A stretch of 64,000 bases of DNA from Acinetobacter junii CIP 64.5 (GTDB taxonomy: Bacteria; Pseudomonadota; Gammaproteobacteria; Pseudomonadales; Moraxellaceae): the NCBI RefSeq assembly GCF_000368765.1, contig NZ_KB849654.1, forward strand, positions 89,535 to 153,534, written 5' to 3'. The notes below the pieces were generated by a model. The model was not told where the DNA came from. It was given only the letters and a program-made list of their open reading frames with translations, and ran no database searches. This document shows positions 11,401 through 19,075 of this stretch, piece after piece. Position 1 is the first letter of the stretch. The number at the start of each line of letters is the position of its first letter. The translations under genes and the position numbers were made by a program.

Positions 11401-11512
11401 CATCAGGAATATTCGCGGCATGACCATACTGCGCAGACAATATAGATATTGTCAACGTTGATAACATGAAAGACATGTTTCGACTTGCACGAATTTGCTT
11501 CTGTTGTAGCAC
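5420..11512 (-). CDS. giant DUF11/SdrD_B-like protein with C-terminal outer-membrane beta-barrel (2030 aa)
   Basis: Probable outer-membrane platform of the cluster. Order seen: Sec signal (1-32); a module like the N-terminal module of the neighbouring fibre proteins (SKIKNVAYATF, DSNKDGQFDTND); further Ig-like modules; a carboxypeptidase-regulatory-like domain (about 480-560); a DUF11 repeat (about 617-745; SITDTLPRGF); an SdrD_B-like domain (about 755-830; DCNRNGVQDAGE, GKYDF); a charged linker with an ERKKRIEQ helix; a PEGA/Big-like pair (about 990-1170); then roughly 800 residues of alternating aromatic/polar strands with periplasmic turns and long loops, ending YVRFRFKF near the C-terminus, as expected for a beta-barrel. 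Conserved-looking PVYGDS and YAMYGDY lie at its start. It follows the 892-aa gene by 130 bases and is coupled to the 217-aa gene. Barrel and role are inferred from pattern only. Confidence 0.85.
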   Translation of the reverse strand: MLQQKQIRASRNMSFMLSTLTISILSAQYGHAANIPDVGSKIKNVAYATFTAANGKEQQSVSNTVEVNVSALYAITLTTPPVLDVEPSVRVIWANTLSNNSNAPVNVQLEALTINELNNIKIYIDSNKDGQFDTNDQQLTTNVALQIGQSVNLWVVATTSSNLTEGQQFNLPIKATVVEDKTAIAIATDSAISYGAKLVATKEVQQKTFEPSASANYDLNYTLNISNEGKKPARPTDVMVDGQTQKMVLLVDDLPPNTTFKSALVKNTQAKILYKLANNSYSTIAPSDITQINQLVVGFPQIAANTSEQVDLVVSMNRNIAKTTVKNTYKVSYAVTDSQKDVLSNVASTLVSGSADITNNSSDFKNILATGSVNKPLYIEAKNASCNADRYIPDRVKIRIKSTKTDDLEEVIGIETGPNTGVFHYTLPTTLSDKGIQYDAVLQTLKRDKVDISLTDCLDAQGQSTGTITDINTSVLIDPYGTVFDAKTGLPVAGATVTLLDQNGQPIGDNVAFEIDPQTGDKISIPAKQVTNSAGEFIYPLVKAGTYSFIVDTNTIPGDKRYTFISDRKVYSSFPADKAVDLKWSYAGQFTLNNGDPALNIDIPIDPEVDNTNSSLFVKKVASNKTAEIGEFEEYTVNVANRGTADSTNVSITDTLPRGFIYVQGSMRVDGKKVEDPLGGKGPYLTLGLGTLTPNKEVKVQYRVYIGPNALNGDGINRVRAKDAKGVESNEASAKVEVTPGMMISDGFIVGKIFTDCNRNGVQDAGEIGVPGVRIYLEDGSYVITDSEGKYDFYGISAKTHVLKVDRTTLPIGSELVLINNRQAGDPNSRFVDLKRGELHRADFAIAEGVGQCSESLIERVLERKKRIEQDNTNLEQILRSDLTIDPIFSKVTDVRGQPSSGCISAVGVQANCNLDFSKEQIKEIKQIQFEPEKSGVQASSALPSSSTLAMPNEESVDTVNSAKMINLEAALETAVNNQLEILNLKDGQILPYPQTSIQVKGAAGTQLELWVNGTRVPEKRIGKRAVLPNMQVAGLDFIGVDLSTGHNTIEVRQVDMMGNTRDIKRINVIAPDQLDKLQLEPSKTIPQANGRDRFNVNLKIVDRHGTLVSNRTPITLDSSIGKIDLVDLDPKQPGIQVFVEGGTLLVPIQAPIEAGEGTLSVESGIFHSSTPIRFLPDLRPIIAVGMVEGSFNFKKFDPKELSGINSNDGFEEELNEISASKDGKRNISGRAALFLKGKVKGEYLLTLAYDSDKDKNQRLFRDIRPDEYYPVYGDSAAKGFDAQSTSKLYVRVDKGRSYAMYGDYVTRTENDEGLSLGQYNRSLTGVRSSVEADKYKVTAFAAQTNTQQVVNEQRAMGISGPYSLGNGVNAQDVRENSEKVEVITRDRNNSGLIIARTSLTRFTDYEIDTFSNSIYLKDPVPSVDADLNPVYLRITVESDQDGEEYTVGGVSGSVKVTDKVKVGGSYVKSNNPLTQDQLASVNTVVKFANDKGKFIAEFARSENINDDLNSSTSGNVKPDATGKLSGDAARVELNYSYKDLEMKVYHNQADREFYNTAAPITAGRKESGIKGRVQLNKIGLAKLEAIRTEDQLSGVNQGVSASIERAINRILAVELGLKYYDESSNSATLNTTQVAPYHGVTVRSKLISQLPWQGSNVFAEYEQDISEAGRRIFALGANYQINSKLRAYGRHELVSSIGGLYDLNSNQRRNVTVFGLDSKYNNNGTAFSEYRVRDGISAREAEAAIGLRNRWELEKGFYANTSFEQTKSLSNANNSNSDSTAASLGIEYLKNPNWKAVARIEARWTDQSDTILNNLGVAYKYSDDVTLLAKNVVSLTDSKNDSSGDRLVDRFQLGLAYRDTEHNRFDALAKVEYRYDDNKTDLNNPYLKHVYIFSNHLNYHPTRDFTLSGQYALKNVQATFSGLESTGMTHMFSARAIYDINERWDAGIHTGVLWSDMSSGRRVLVGGEVGYLVAANLWLSGGYNFSGYKDDDLVDSDTTIQGAYVRFRFKFDENLFAGNNAGINASREP

Positions 11513-11567
11513 AGCGCTCTACCCTTCAACTAAATAATCTAAATGAAAAAACTTTAAAATTATTGTT

Positions 11568-11596
11568 GTGGACACCTGCTTTGCGCAAATGCCCAC
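11568..11596 (-). promoter_or_regulatory. imperfect hairpin between two DUF11 genes
   Basis: GTGG ... CCAC with inner CA/TG and GC/GC pairs in the 130-base gap between the 892-aa and 2030-aa genes. No U-tract follows. It could be an mRNA-processing or attenuation site that makes the platform gene less expressed than the subunits. Speculative. Confidence 0.3.
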
Positions 11597-11642
11597 ATAT
11601 TTAATCAATTCATTTTAAGCAATCGAAATTACTTAATGAATA

Positions 11643-14321
11643 TTAATTATTTACTTTGATTACAAATTCTAATACCGCACTTGTATTAGGTACAAGAGGT
11701 GTTTTTTCAGCAGCGATAGTACCTGTTGAACCATCAGTTAATGCAGCAGTTGAAGTACTTAATGTCGCATTTGTAGCTACTGGAGATGCACTTGCAATCA
11801 CTTTCAACGTTGTATATGCAGGTGTAGCATCGCTAATCACAACATTAGTTACGTCAGCATTACCTTCATTCGTTGCAGTAATTCTATACTTCACACATTC
11901 GCCTGGTTTAGCAGAAACTGTATTTTGAGTATAAGTACCAGCTGCACCCGTTACACAGTTAGCTAAAGATTGCTCTTTCACTAAACGCACTTGACCACTT
12001 GTTACAGTCGTTAAGTCAGTGTTCACTAGATCGGCAACAGACTGACCACCAACAACTGTTGGTTTGATCGTTAATACAACTGCACTTGGTGTTCCAGCAG
12101 TTGCATTTGTTGGAGCTTGAACTTTGATGAGTAAGTTAACAGATGCACCACGAGCGATACTTCCAGTTTTCACTGCAAGATCACTACCTGTGACTAATTC
12201 ACCAGCATCAGCTACACCATCGTTATTCGAATCTACATATAAGGTTGTTACCCAACCATTTGCAGTTTGGTCATTCGTTAATGTAAACGGTAATGTATTC
12301 GCTGTCGCACCTTCAACGATGTTACCGTTGTTGGTTAAGGTATGCTTGTAAACAACCGTACCACCTGGTGCAACTTGTCCAGTACGGTCACTTTGCAAGC
12401 TAAGGATACGATTAGTTTCAACTGTTACACGATCAGACATTACATCTGTTAAGCCAGTAGCAGGAGAAGAAACTTTAAAGATAACTTCTTGATCACCTGC
12501 TGGAGCATTTGCTGGAGGCGTTACAACTGCAACAAGTTTAACAGTACCACCACTTGGTATATTACCTGTATTCGTGATTGGTGCACCTGTTGGATCACCT
12601 GCACCATCAGCTAAGTAATATTGAACCGTCCAACCTGCTGGTAATGTAGGTGATGTAGATAAATTATAGTTATCTCCAGTTGCACCTTTATTATCAATTG
12701 TTAATGGGAAGTTGGTTGCTTGACCAGGTTTAGTTGACTTGGTGTCAATATATTGACCAGTATCTTTACCTGACGCACCAACAACAGTACCAGTACTATT
12801 TGTTGCATCACCATTGTGTAAGTCAACTGTAGATGCAACGACTTTATCAATAACTAAATTGATTGTATCTGTACCAGTAGAATTAGTAACAGGTGTTGAA
12901 GTTAAGATCGTGCTGATTGGCGTTGTAGAAGAATAGCTAGAAGGTAGAGTTACCTTAGCAACAACTTGGTATGTAGCACCGCTTGCGATTGGACCCGTGT
13001 CTGCAACACCATCACCATTCGTATCAGTTAATGGCGTTACACCATCAGCTTTGAATAATTCAACAATGCTACCAGTTGGTAAAGAGTTTTTGTTTACACT
13101 AATGTTGAATGCTTCAATAACATTACCAGTGTTATGTACAACGATTGGCTCACCACCACCCGCAGTAACACCAAAGGTAACTGGAGTACCTTGAGTTGTT
13201 GACTTAGTAATTACGTCATCAGCTGGAGCCGTAGAAGCTTGTCCATCAGCAAAGGCATCTGCCGTACTGTCGTTAATTGTACCTTTTTTAACACCTAAAA
13301 CTGTTACATCATTCGGGTTAGATGGTGTTTTAACTTCTGCACCTGGACCATCTGGATCCACTTCAGCGGTGTTTGTAATGATACCAGCTGGAGTATTTTG
13401 GTTTACTCGAACTTTGAATTTCAATACACCACTGCTGTTTGCAGCAACTGTAGGAATAACTAATGTCGCTGTTCCTGAAGTGAAGTTATATCCATCAGTA
13501 TCAGCTGCATCACTTACAGCTGTACCATTTACTGTAGCAGAACCAGTAACATAAGTTAAACCAGATGGAAGTACGTCGGTGATCGTAACGTTAGTTGCGG
13601 TCGTGTTACCCGTATTTTGATAAGCTAAAGTATATTCAACTTCACGTGCTGCAGGGCTTGATGAAGTAGCATCTACATTACTAACGCTTGCAGATTTTAA
13701 TAAACTAATTACAGCGCCATTGGTAATCTTAACTGTATCTACGTTTTTAGCAGATACACTTGTATCAAAACCACTGATTGCTGAAACCGTTAATTTACCT
13801 AAAGCATCCACAGCAGCATTGTTTGCTGTTGTTGCTTGAACGATTAAATTAACAGACTCGCCTGCGGCCAAAGTTACGCTTGTAACAGGAGTTTGACTAT
13901 CTGGAACACCATCTTTATTTGCATCTAAATAAACATTTAAACCGCTGAAATCATAATTATCAGTCGTGTTATCACGTGTATCATTATTGGCAACAGCTAC
14001 GTTAAAAGTATCACTACCATTACCAGTATTTGTTAATGTGTGAGATAGAGATACTTGACCGTTCGCGTTAGCAGTTTGAGTTTGATCTGCGATCAACGTG
14101 AAACTTGCTACTTGCAATACAGTCGTAGTAACGACGTTTGATGTCACAGTTTTATTAGAACCGTTGCTATCTGTATAGCTTGCAGATGCAATGTTACTAA
14201 TGTTTGTGCCCGCACTAGGAGCTGCTGCGTGTGCTGAAGGAAGGAAAGCTGCACCACCTGCAACAAATGCAATCGAAGCTGCTAATTGCGTTAGCTTTAA
14301 ACGTTGAGTTTGATTTGACAT
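11643..14321 (-). CDS. DUF11-repeat exported protein, paralogue 3 (892 aa)
   Basis: Predicted surface-fibre subunit. Signal peptide cleaved after AHA (residue 32). The mature N-terminus has the cluster's shared opening motif (GTNISNIASASYTD ... VTSNVV). Ca-loop-like motifs DANKDGVPD (133-141), DTNGDGVAD (about 432) and DSNNDGVAD (about 695); a typical DUF11 repeat at about 204-345 (NVTITDVLPSGLTYV); and a C-terminal domain from about 777 with RLVKEQS, a Cys pair (LANC ... GECVKY) and SDATPAYTTL. It is collinear over its whole length with the 886- and 895-aa proteins upstream. Very rich in Thr, Asn, Ala and Val with few Cys, as in secreted repeat proteins. Exact role unknown. Confidence 0.88.
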   Translation of the reverse strand: MSNQTQRLKLTQLAASIAFVAGGAAFLPSAHAAAPSAGTNISNIASASYTDSNGSNKTVTSNVVTTTVLQVASFTLIADQTQTANANGQVSLSHTLTNTGNGSDTFNVAVANNDTRDNTTDNYDFSGLNVYLDANKDGVPDSQTPVTSVTLAAGESVNLIVQATTANNAAVDALGKLTVSAISGFDTSVSAKNVDTVKITNGAVISLLKSASVSNVDATSSSPAAREVEYTLAYQNTGNTTATNVTITDVLPSGLTYVTGSATVNGTAVSDAADTDGYNFTSGTATLVIPTVAANSSGVLKFKVRVNQNTPAGIITNTAEVDPDGPGAEVKTPSNPNDVTVLGVKKGTINDSTADAFADGQASTAPADDVITKSTTQGTPVTFGVTAGGGEPIVVHNTGNVIEAFNISVNKNSLPTGSIVELFKADGVTPLTDTNGDGVADTGPIASGATYQVVAKVTLPSSYSSTTPISTILTSTPVTNSTGTDTINLVIDKVVASTVDLHNGDATNSTGTVVGASGKDTGQYIDTKSTKPGQATNFPLTIDNKGATGDNYNLSTSPTLPAGWTVQYYLADGAGDPTGAPITNTGNIPSGGTVKLVAVVTPPANAPAGDQEVIFKVSSPATGLTDVMSDRVTVETNRILSLQSDRTGQVAPGGTVVYKHTLTNNGNIVEGATANTLPFTLTNDQTANGWVTTLYVDSNNDGVADAGELVTGSDLAVKTGSIARGASVNLLIKVQAPTNATAGTPSAVVLTIKPTVVGGQSVADLVNTDLTTVTSGQVRLVKEQSLANCVTGAAGTYTQNTVSAKPGECVKYRITATNEGNADVTNVVISDATPAYTTLKVIASASPVATNATLSTSTAALTDGSTGTIAAEKTPLVPNTSAVLEFVIKVNN

Positions 14322-14360
14322 TCGGAACTTACCCCTGTTGAATATTCAATGTCAGTTTGT

Positions 14361-14855
14361 TTAATTTTTGGTTTTGTCACTGTTAATACGCGTTTGGGCT
14401 GATACCGTTACAGATTTCCCAGCAGGAAGTTCTGCGATCGTCCAACGTAATGCACGATAATCTTTCAGTGGAACATTCACCATTTGATTACCCTCTTTGC
14501 GTTTTAAAGGCATCGGAGCAAAATTTGTACCGTCCGTACTTGCTTGCGCGTTTTCTGGCTCAGATTTCGCTAAAAATAAAGTTTCTACGGGTATTGGTAA
14601 CGTCGCAGCTAAATTTTTAATTTTTCCTGATGTATTATTCGTATACGTTGCACGATACTCGATTACATCGTTTGGTTTTACTTTATTGACTAACTTAGCT
14701 ACTGGTTTCCCATCTGTGCTTACACTAATGAGGTAAGTTTTTAATTCCACAGATACAGGATCTTTTGCAACTTTAGTTTCAGCAGATACACTAACCGCCA
14801 AAATCAAACTAGCTGCACCAAGTAAACCTTTTTTCCAATTATCTTTTATATGCAT
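14361..14855 (-). CDS. small exported single-domain DUF11-like protein (164 aa)
   Basis: Signal peptide to about residue 25 (AVSVSA). The mature part is one Ig-like module of the conserved-repeat/DUF11 type: DVIEYRATYTNNT, NLAATLPIP, ASTDGTNF, then RWTIAELPAGKSVTVSAQ. It starts a second block of the cluster after a 226-base gap and lies 39 bases before the 892-aa gene. As the only single-domain member it could be a cap, terminator or linker subunit. This is inference; the sequence shows only export and fold type. Confidence 0.8.
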   Translation of the reverse strand: MHIKDNWKKGLLGAASLILAVSVSAETKVAKDPVSVELKTYLISVSTDGKPVAKLVNKVKPNDVIEYRATYTNNTSGKIKNLAATLPIPVETLFLAKSEPENAQASTDGTNFAPMPLKRKEGNQMVNVPLKDYRALRWTIAELPAGKSVTVSAQTRINSDKTKN

Positions 14856-15081
14856 TTGATCTATTCCAAACCGTGTTACATAGACTTAAATTCAGTTTAA
14901 TCTAGCAAGCAAATTACTTCTATTCGGCGTAAAATACAACAATTTATGTATTTTTGTTGCTGAAAATCACATTTTTTGTAAAATTCACCTAGTAATTCAA
15001 ATAAAAGCAACTTCCATACCAACTTCTTGTACAAAGCATGCCAAATCAATAATATTTTCGGCATGCTGTATCTATTATTTA
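14856..15081 (-). other. 226-base gap inside the DUF11 cluster with an inverted repeat
   Basis: Contains an inverted repeat AGCATGCC (15035-15042) / GGCATGCT (15060-15067) just after the stop of the 1328-aa gene. No strong U-tract follows, so it is at best a weak terminator or a processing hairpin. The rest is very AT-rich and could hold a promoter for the 164-aa gene, but I see no clean -35/-10 pair. Confidence 0.45.
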
Positions 15082-18000
15082 CTATTGGGACACACAAAAT
15101 CTCAGAGTACCTGAAGCTGATGAATTTAATAACCCAGTCAAGCTCCATTCAAGATAATCACCAGAACGGTTTGTATTACAAGTATTTCCACTTGGTGTAA
15201 GTCTACAACTCATACTGCCAAAATTAGTACCAATTGGTAAACTATCTTTCACTTTTACGTTCTGTAATTTCTTGGTACTGTTATTTTTATAGGTGATTTC
15301 ATACTCTAAATTATCTTGCTTAGCAGCCTGATTAGTCGTTACAAATGCGTTTGTATCGGAAGATGTTGAAGGACAACTTGCAACTGCACGAACTTTTTTT
15401 GTCAGTGTTAAACCAGCACTACCAATAAGTGTCACATCCTGACGTTTAAGCGTTTGCCCTAAAATCGTTTGTGCCGGATTTGTCAGAGCAAATTGGTAAC
15501 TTGCTTGAAGAGTTCCAATATGTTGTGCGCCAGCAGTAACATTAGTTGGTACATGAACTCGCTGTACTAAACAAATATCAACACTTGGCTGTAATAGAAC
15601 AGTACTTGCAGCAGTTGGGTTAAATACAACTTCACCCATATCTACCTGACCATTACAGTTCGTATCTCGATAAACCAATGCTTGCCATGGTTGATCAGCA
15701 CTAGCATTTGGTTGTTGAGTCTGAGTCTGTAATAATTGAGTGAGTTGAACTGGAATTTGTGTGCTTAAACGGTGAGGATAGTCCGTGACATCTCCAGCAA
15801 TAGCTGTATGCTGCCCATCTTCATTCAACACAACATTAACAATCACATCACCAAAATTATTTGCTGTATAGCTTGTTGCACTTGTCTTGGTTAAAGCAAT
15901 AGTATCTGTTGAACGAGTGTAGCCCGTTGTGCCACTGACAGAAATATATTCAGGTAAATTCTGCTGAACAATACAAAATGATGATGGTAATAAGCTTTGT
16001 TCAATTGAGAAAGCATAATCACCATTCGCACTTGTCACTGTTGAAGCTAACTGCGTAGTACTACAGTTATTCAAACGAATCGTACTATTTGCAATCCCAA
16101 CTTCACCTGCATCTTGTATGCCATTATATGCTTTACTCACATCTAATGTTGTTCCGCTATTATCAACAAATACTCGTCCAGTAATATCAACGTAAATAAG
16201 CTTCGTATTTGTAAACGTACAAGTAATATCGGCGCCCTCTTTTATGCGAACAGCGGGAATCGTCACAATATTATTTACAAGCGTCCAAAAAGTACCCGTA
16301 TTACCCGTTACACCGCTATTTGCATCTACACAGCTAACACTTGATAAAACATATCCTGCTAAAGCACTTTCTGTAAAAGAAACATCTGTATTCAATGTTT
16401 GCGCCCAAAGCTGTTGTGCAGAGGTTGCTGTGGTTCCTGCTGTCACTGTAGTTACAGAATCCGTGGTAACTGCTGTTGTACTATTTACAAGATTGCTAAG
16501 ATTAATATAGTTAAACGTACCCGTCCCATTCACAGAGTTTTTAGCAATTTTAATTTTTGCACCATCTATAATATTGATACTTGCAGGGACCCCACTCGTA
16601 GTTGCATTGTCATAATTTGTAGTTGAACAACTGCCAGTGAGTGATAAACCAATTGATCCATAACCACCAGACGCTCTCTCACTATTTCCAGAATAAGTAT
16701 TTCTGTTAGCAATACGATAAGTAATTCGGTGATAACCTGGTGTTAAAGCAGAAGATGTTGATGATGAAATACCTCCACCCAAATAGTTATTTGAGCTACT
16801 CACTACAACACCATCCACCATGATATAACCACTATCATCAATACCAAGACTGGTGTTACCCATACATACCGTTATTGTTTGTGAATTAGCAATATACACC
16901 CCAGTAGTGAATTCCCATGCTCTACGGTTATCCCCAATGTCTGGGACATCAATGTTATTTAGTTGAACTGTTGCATTTGCATCTGAACTCATATTGGTAA
17001 TAATTCTTTGAATCATCGCAGAAGCTGTTGTACTTGATGCTCCATAAGTTGAATCACTGGTACCATTGTTACCAGAAATTAAGTACCCACCTGTTGGACT
17101 CGCTTGGTTAGCTGGCCACGCACTTACGATTGATGAACTCTCATCAGCAAAAGCACCAACTTTTGTAGTTCCCCCAGTACCTTCATAACCCACCCAAAAT
17201 GCACCATTTGGTCTATATTCATTTTGTTGATTACTTCCCCATACTTTATAGAGTGTCTCTCCTACACCACTACCTGGGTTAAATTCATCACTCGATACTT
17301 TAACGGTTGCTTGCTGAGCAGTACCTAGAGAGGAAGCCGCCGTTGTGCTGTAACTCACAGATAATTGTTTTGTAGCCCCATTAGCCATACTACCTAAAGG
17401 ACATGTCCAGTTGCTACCACTTTGGGCACATGCCGCCCCACCGACAACACTTACACCCGTCACTGTCACACCCGTTTGTGGTGCGGCAATATAGGTTGCG
17501 ATGGCATTGGTTGCATCGTTCGGCCCTTCATTTTTAATATTGATGGTTTGTGTACCAACTCGTCCTCGTACAATCGTTGGTAAATCAGAAGTAATTGTAA
17601 AACGAGCTTCTTTGATAACTGGATCTGGTGTAATTGCTGTTGGGTTAACGATCACGGCATTAACAGAACTACTCACTAGCGTATTTGATGAGGTTGACTC
17701 TATTGTTGCTGTATTGGTTAACGTACCTGCTGCGGTTGCTGTACCCTGAATCGTGATTATACAGGTTGCTGTTGTTGCTCCCGTAAATAACCCAGAGACT
17801 TTCCAGCCTGCGGTATTATCGCCTGTTAATGTAGGAGTACAGGAGGTAGTAACAGGGCTTGAACCTCCTGTACCTTGTGTCGTAGCTGGTGTTCCGACAA
17901 TAGAAACATTTTTTAAACTGACTGGGAGTGTGTCATTAAAAGGTAAATTTACAACTGTGCCACCCAATGTTGCACCTGATGGTGTATTGTTAGTAATTTC

Positions 18001-19068
18001 CAATTGATATTGCATTAATGAACCGAGAGGCACATTGTCCAACTGAGTTGATACAAATGTGCCTGTGTTGCCTACACGTTGTTTTTTAACCAAGGTGACA
18101 TCACTATCAACATCCATACTTGAGATGCCAAAAAAGAAAGCATCTGCTCCAGTAGTTGACCAAGTCGAAGCTCGCCCATCTCCTCGAACATAAATATCAA
18201 ATGTCAATGATGTAATTCCCTTACCTTTGATATATACACTTCCACTCGCACCACCATTCCCACTGGCTGCTCTAATTGTAGTGGCATTATTTACAATATC
18301 ATTTCCGCTAACTGTTAATTCTTTACTTCCCGCTAAACGACTCATTACTACAGGAACATTACTACTTGTTAATGTAAACTCCGCACCAAAACCTAAACCA
18401 GTTGTTGTTTCTGCACCTAAAGCGCTAGCTTGTAATATTGGATTAGTTACAGCTCTGTTAAAGTTAATAACTATAGTGCCCATTTTAATTCTAGTATTTG
18501 TTGGCGCATTTGTTGCATTTAATCCCCTTGTAGTTATTTCCATAGCGACACCATGGTTTGTACTAACACTAATACCACCATTCGTACTTAAACAAGCAGT
18601 GCCATTAGTACAGCCTGTTGGCGCATTTTGTAAGGAAGCAGCAAACATATTGTCAGCGGGACTACCATAACCATTCATCGGTCTTAAAATATTTACAGGT
18701 TGTACAACTGCATTTGAATCAGTGTCTCCACCAATAAAAATATCTGGCCTAGTCAATGAACTAGGAGCGCTTGAATAAGGCGTACGGTTATATACTGAGT
18801 TAGTAATCGTATAACTAACCGTTGTTGTCGGTGCATATGTCTCACTATTATTATCGGATGGATTATTCCTATTTAACAAAAAAGTGTGCGTACCTGAAGA
18901 TGCAGTTGGACCCTGCCCAGACCCAGAGCCTGAATAAATCTCAATGGTTGGTGGAGCAGCCAATATAGCTTGACTACACATCAAACAAGTTAAGATAAAC
19001 AAAACCAAAGTATATATATAACTAACTTTATGATTCATCATGCTGTAATTAGAGATATTCTTTTTCAT
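15082..19068 (-). CDS. large exported adhesin-like protein with PA14-like segment and DUF11 repeats (1328 aa)
   Basis: Start chosen at the ATG reading MKKNISN, seven bases after the stop of the 895-aa gene; an upstream in-frame ATG at 19134 would overlap that gene and bury the signal peptide. Signal peptide ends near ILA (37). Order: a unique N-terminal domain (about 40-310) without the shared SNIAS motif; two DUF11 modules (about 320-600); a PA14/GLEYA-like segment (about 690-815: DDSGYIMVDG, LTPGYHRITYRI); an SdrD_B-like domain (about 956-1040: AYNGIQDAGEVG, NGDYAF); a Ca-loop-like DTNCNGQVD; a C-terminal DUF11 domain (about 1216-1326: VKDSLPIGTNF). PA14-like domains often bind glycans, so a tip adhesin is my inference. 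Confidence 0.82.
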   Translation of the reverse strand: MKKNISNYSMMNHKVSYIYTLVLFILTCLMCSQAILAAPPTIEIYSGSGSGQGPTASSGTHTFLLNRNNPSDNNSETYAPTTTVSYTITNSVYNRTPYSSAPSSLTRPDIFIGGDTDSNAVVQPVNILRPMNGYGSPADNMFAASLQNAPTGCTNGTACLSTNGGISVSTNHGVAMEITTRGLNATNAPTNTRIKMGTIVINFNRAVTNPILQASALGAETTTGLGFGAEFTLTSSNVPVVMSRLAGSKELTVSGNDIVNNATTIRAASGNGGASGSVYIKGKGITSLTFDIYVRGDGRASTWSTTGADAFFFGISSMDVDSDVTLVKKQRVGNTGTFVSTQLDNVPLGSLMQYQLEITNNTPSGATLGGTVVNLPFNDTLPVSLKNVSIVGTPATTQGTGGSSPVTTSCTPTLTGDNTAGWKVSGLFTGATTATCIITIQGTATAAGTLTNTATIESTSSNTLVSSSVNAVIVNPTAITPDPVIKEARFTITSDLPTIVRGRVGTQTINIKNEGPNDATNAIATYIAAPQTGVTVTGVSVVGGAACAQSGSNWTCPLGSMANGATKQLSVSYSTTAASSLGTAQQATVKVSSDEFNPGSGVGETLYKVWGSNQQNEYRPNGAFWVGYEGTGGTTKVGAFADESSSIVSAWPANQASPTGGYLISGNNGTSDSTYGASSTTASAMIQRIITNMSSDANATVQLNNIDVPDIGDNRRAWEFTTGVYIANSQTITVCMGNTSLGIDDSGYIMVDGVVVSSSNNYLGGGISSSTSSALTPGYHRITYRIANRNTYSGNSERASGGYGSIGLSLTGSCSTTNYDNATTSGVPASINIIDGAKIKIAKNSVNGTGTFNYINLSNLVNSTTAVTTDSVTTVTAGTTATSAQQLWAQTLNTDVSFTESALAGYVLSSVSCVDANSGVTGNTGTFWTLVNNIVTIPAVRIKEGADITCTFTNTKLIYVDITGRVFVDNSGTTLDVSKAYNGIQDAGEVGIANSTIRLNNCSTTQLASTVTSANGDYAFSIEQSLLPSSFCIVQQNLPEYISVSGTTGYTRSTDTIALTKTSATSYTANNFGDVIVNVVLNEDGQHTAIAGDVTDYPHRLSTQIPVQLTQLLQTQTQQPNASADQPWQALVYRDTNCNGQVDMGEVVFNPTAASTVLLQPSVDICLVQRVHVPTNVTAGAQHIGTLQASYQFALTNPAQTILGQTLKRQDVTLIGSAGLTLTKKVRAVASCPSTSSDTNAFVTTNQAAKQDNLEYEITYKNNSTKKLQNVKVKDSLPIGTNFGSMSCRLTPSGNTCNTNRSGDYLEWSLTGLLNSSASGTLRFCVSQ

Positions 19069-19075
19069 TTTTTGC

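Noticed and set aside
11656-18670. Open frames antisense to the DUF11 genes
   Set aside because: Shadows of Thr/Val/Ala-rich coding; no ribosome sites, no family resemblance.
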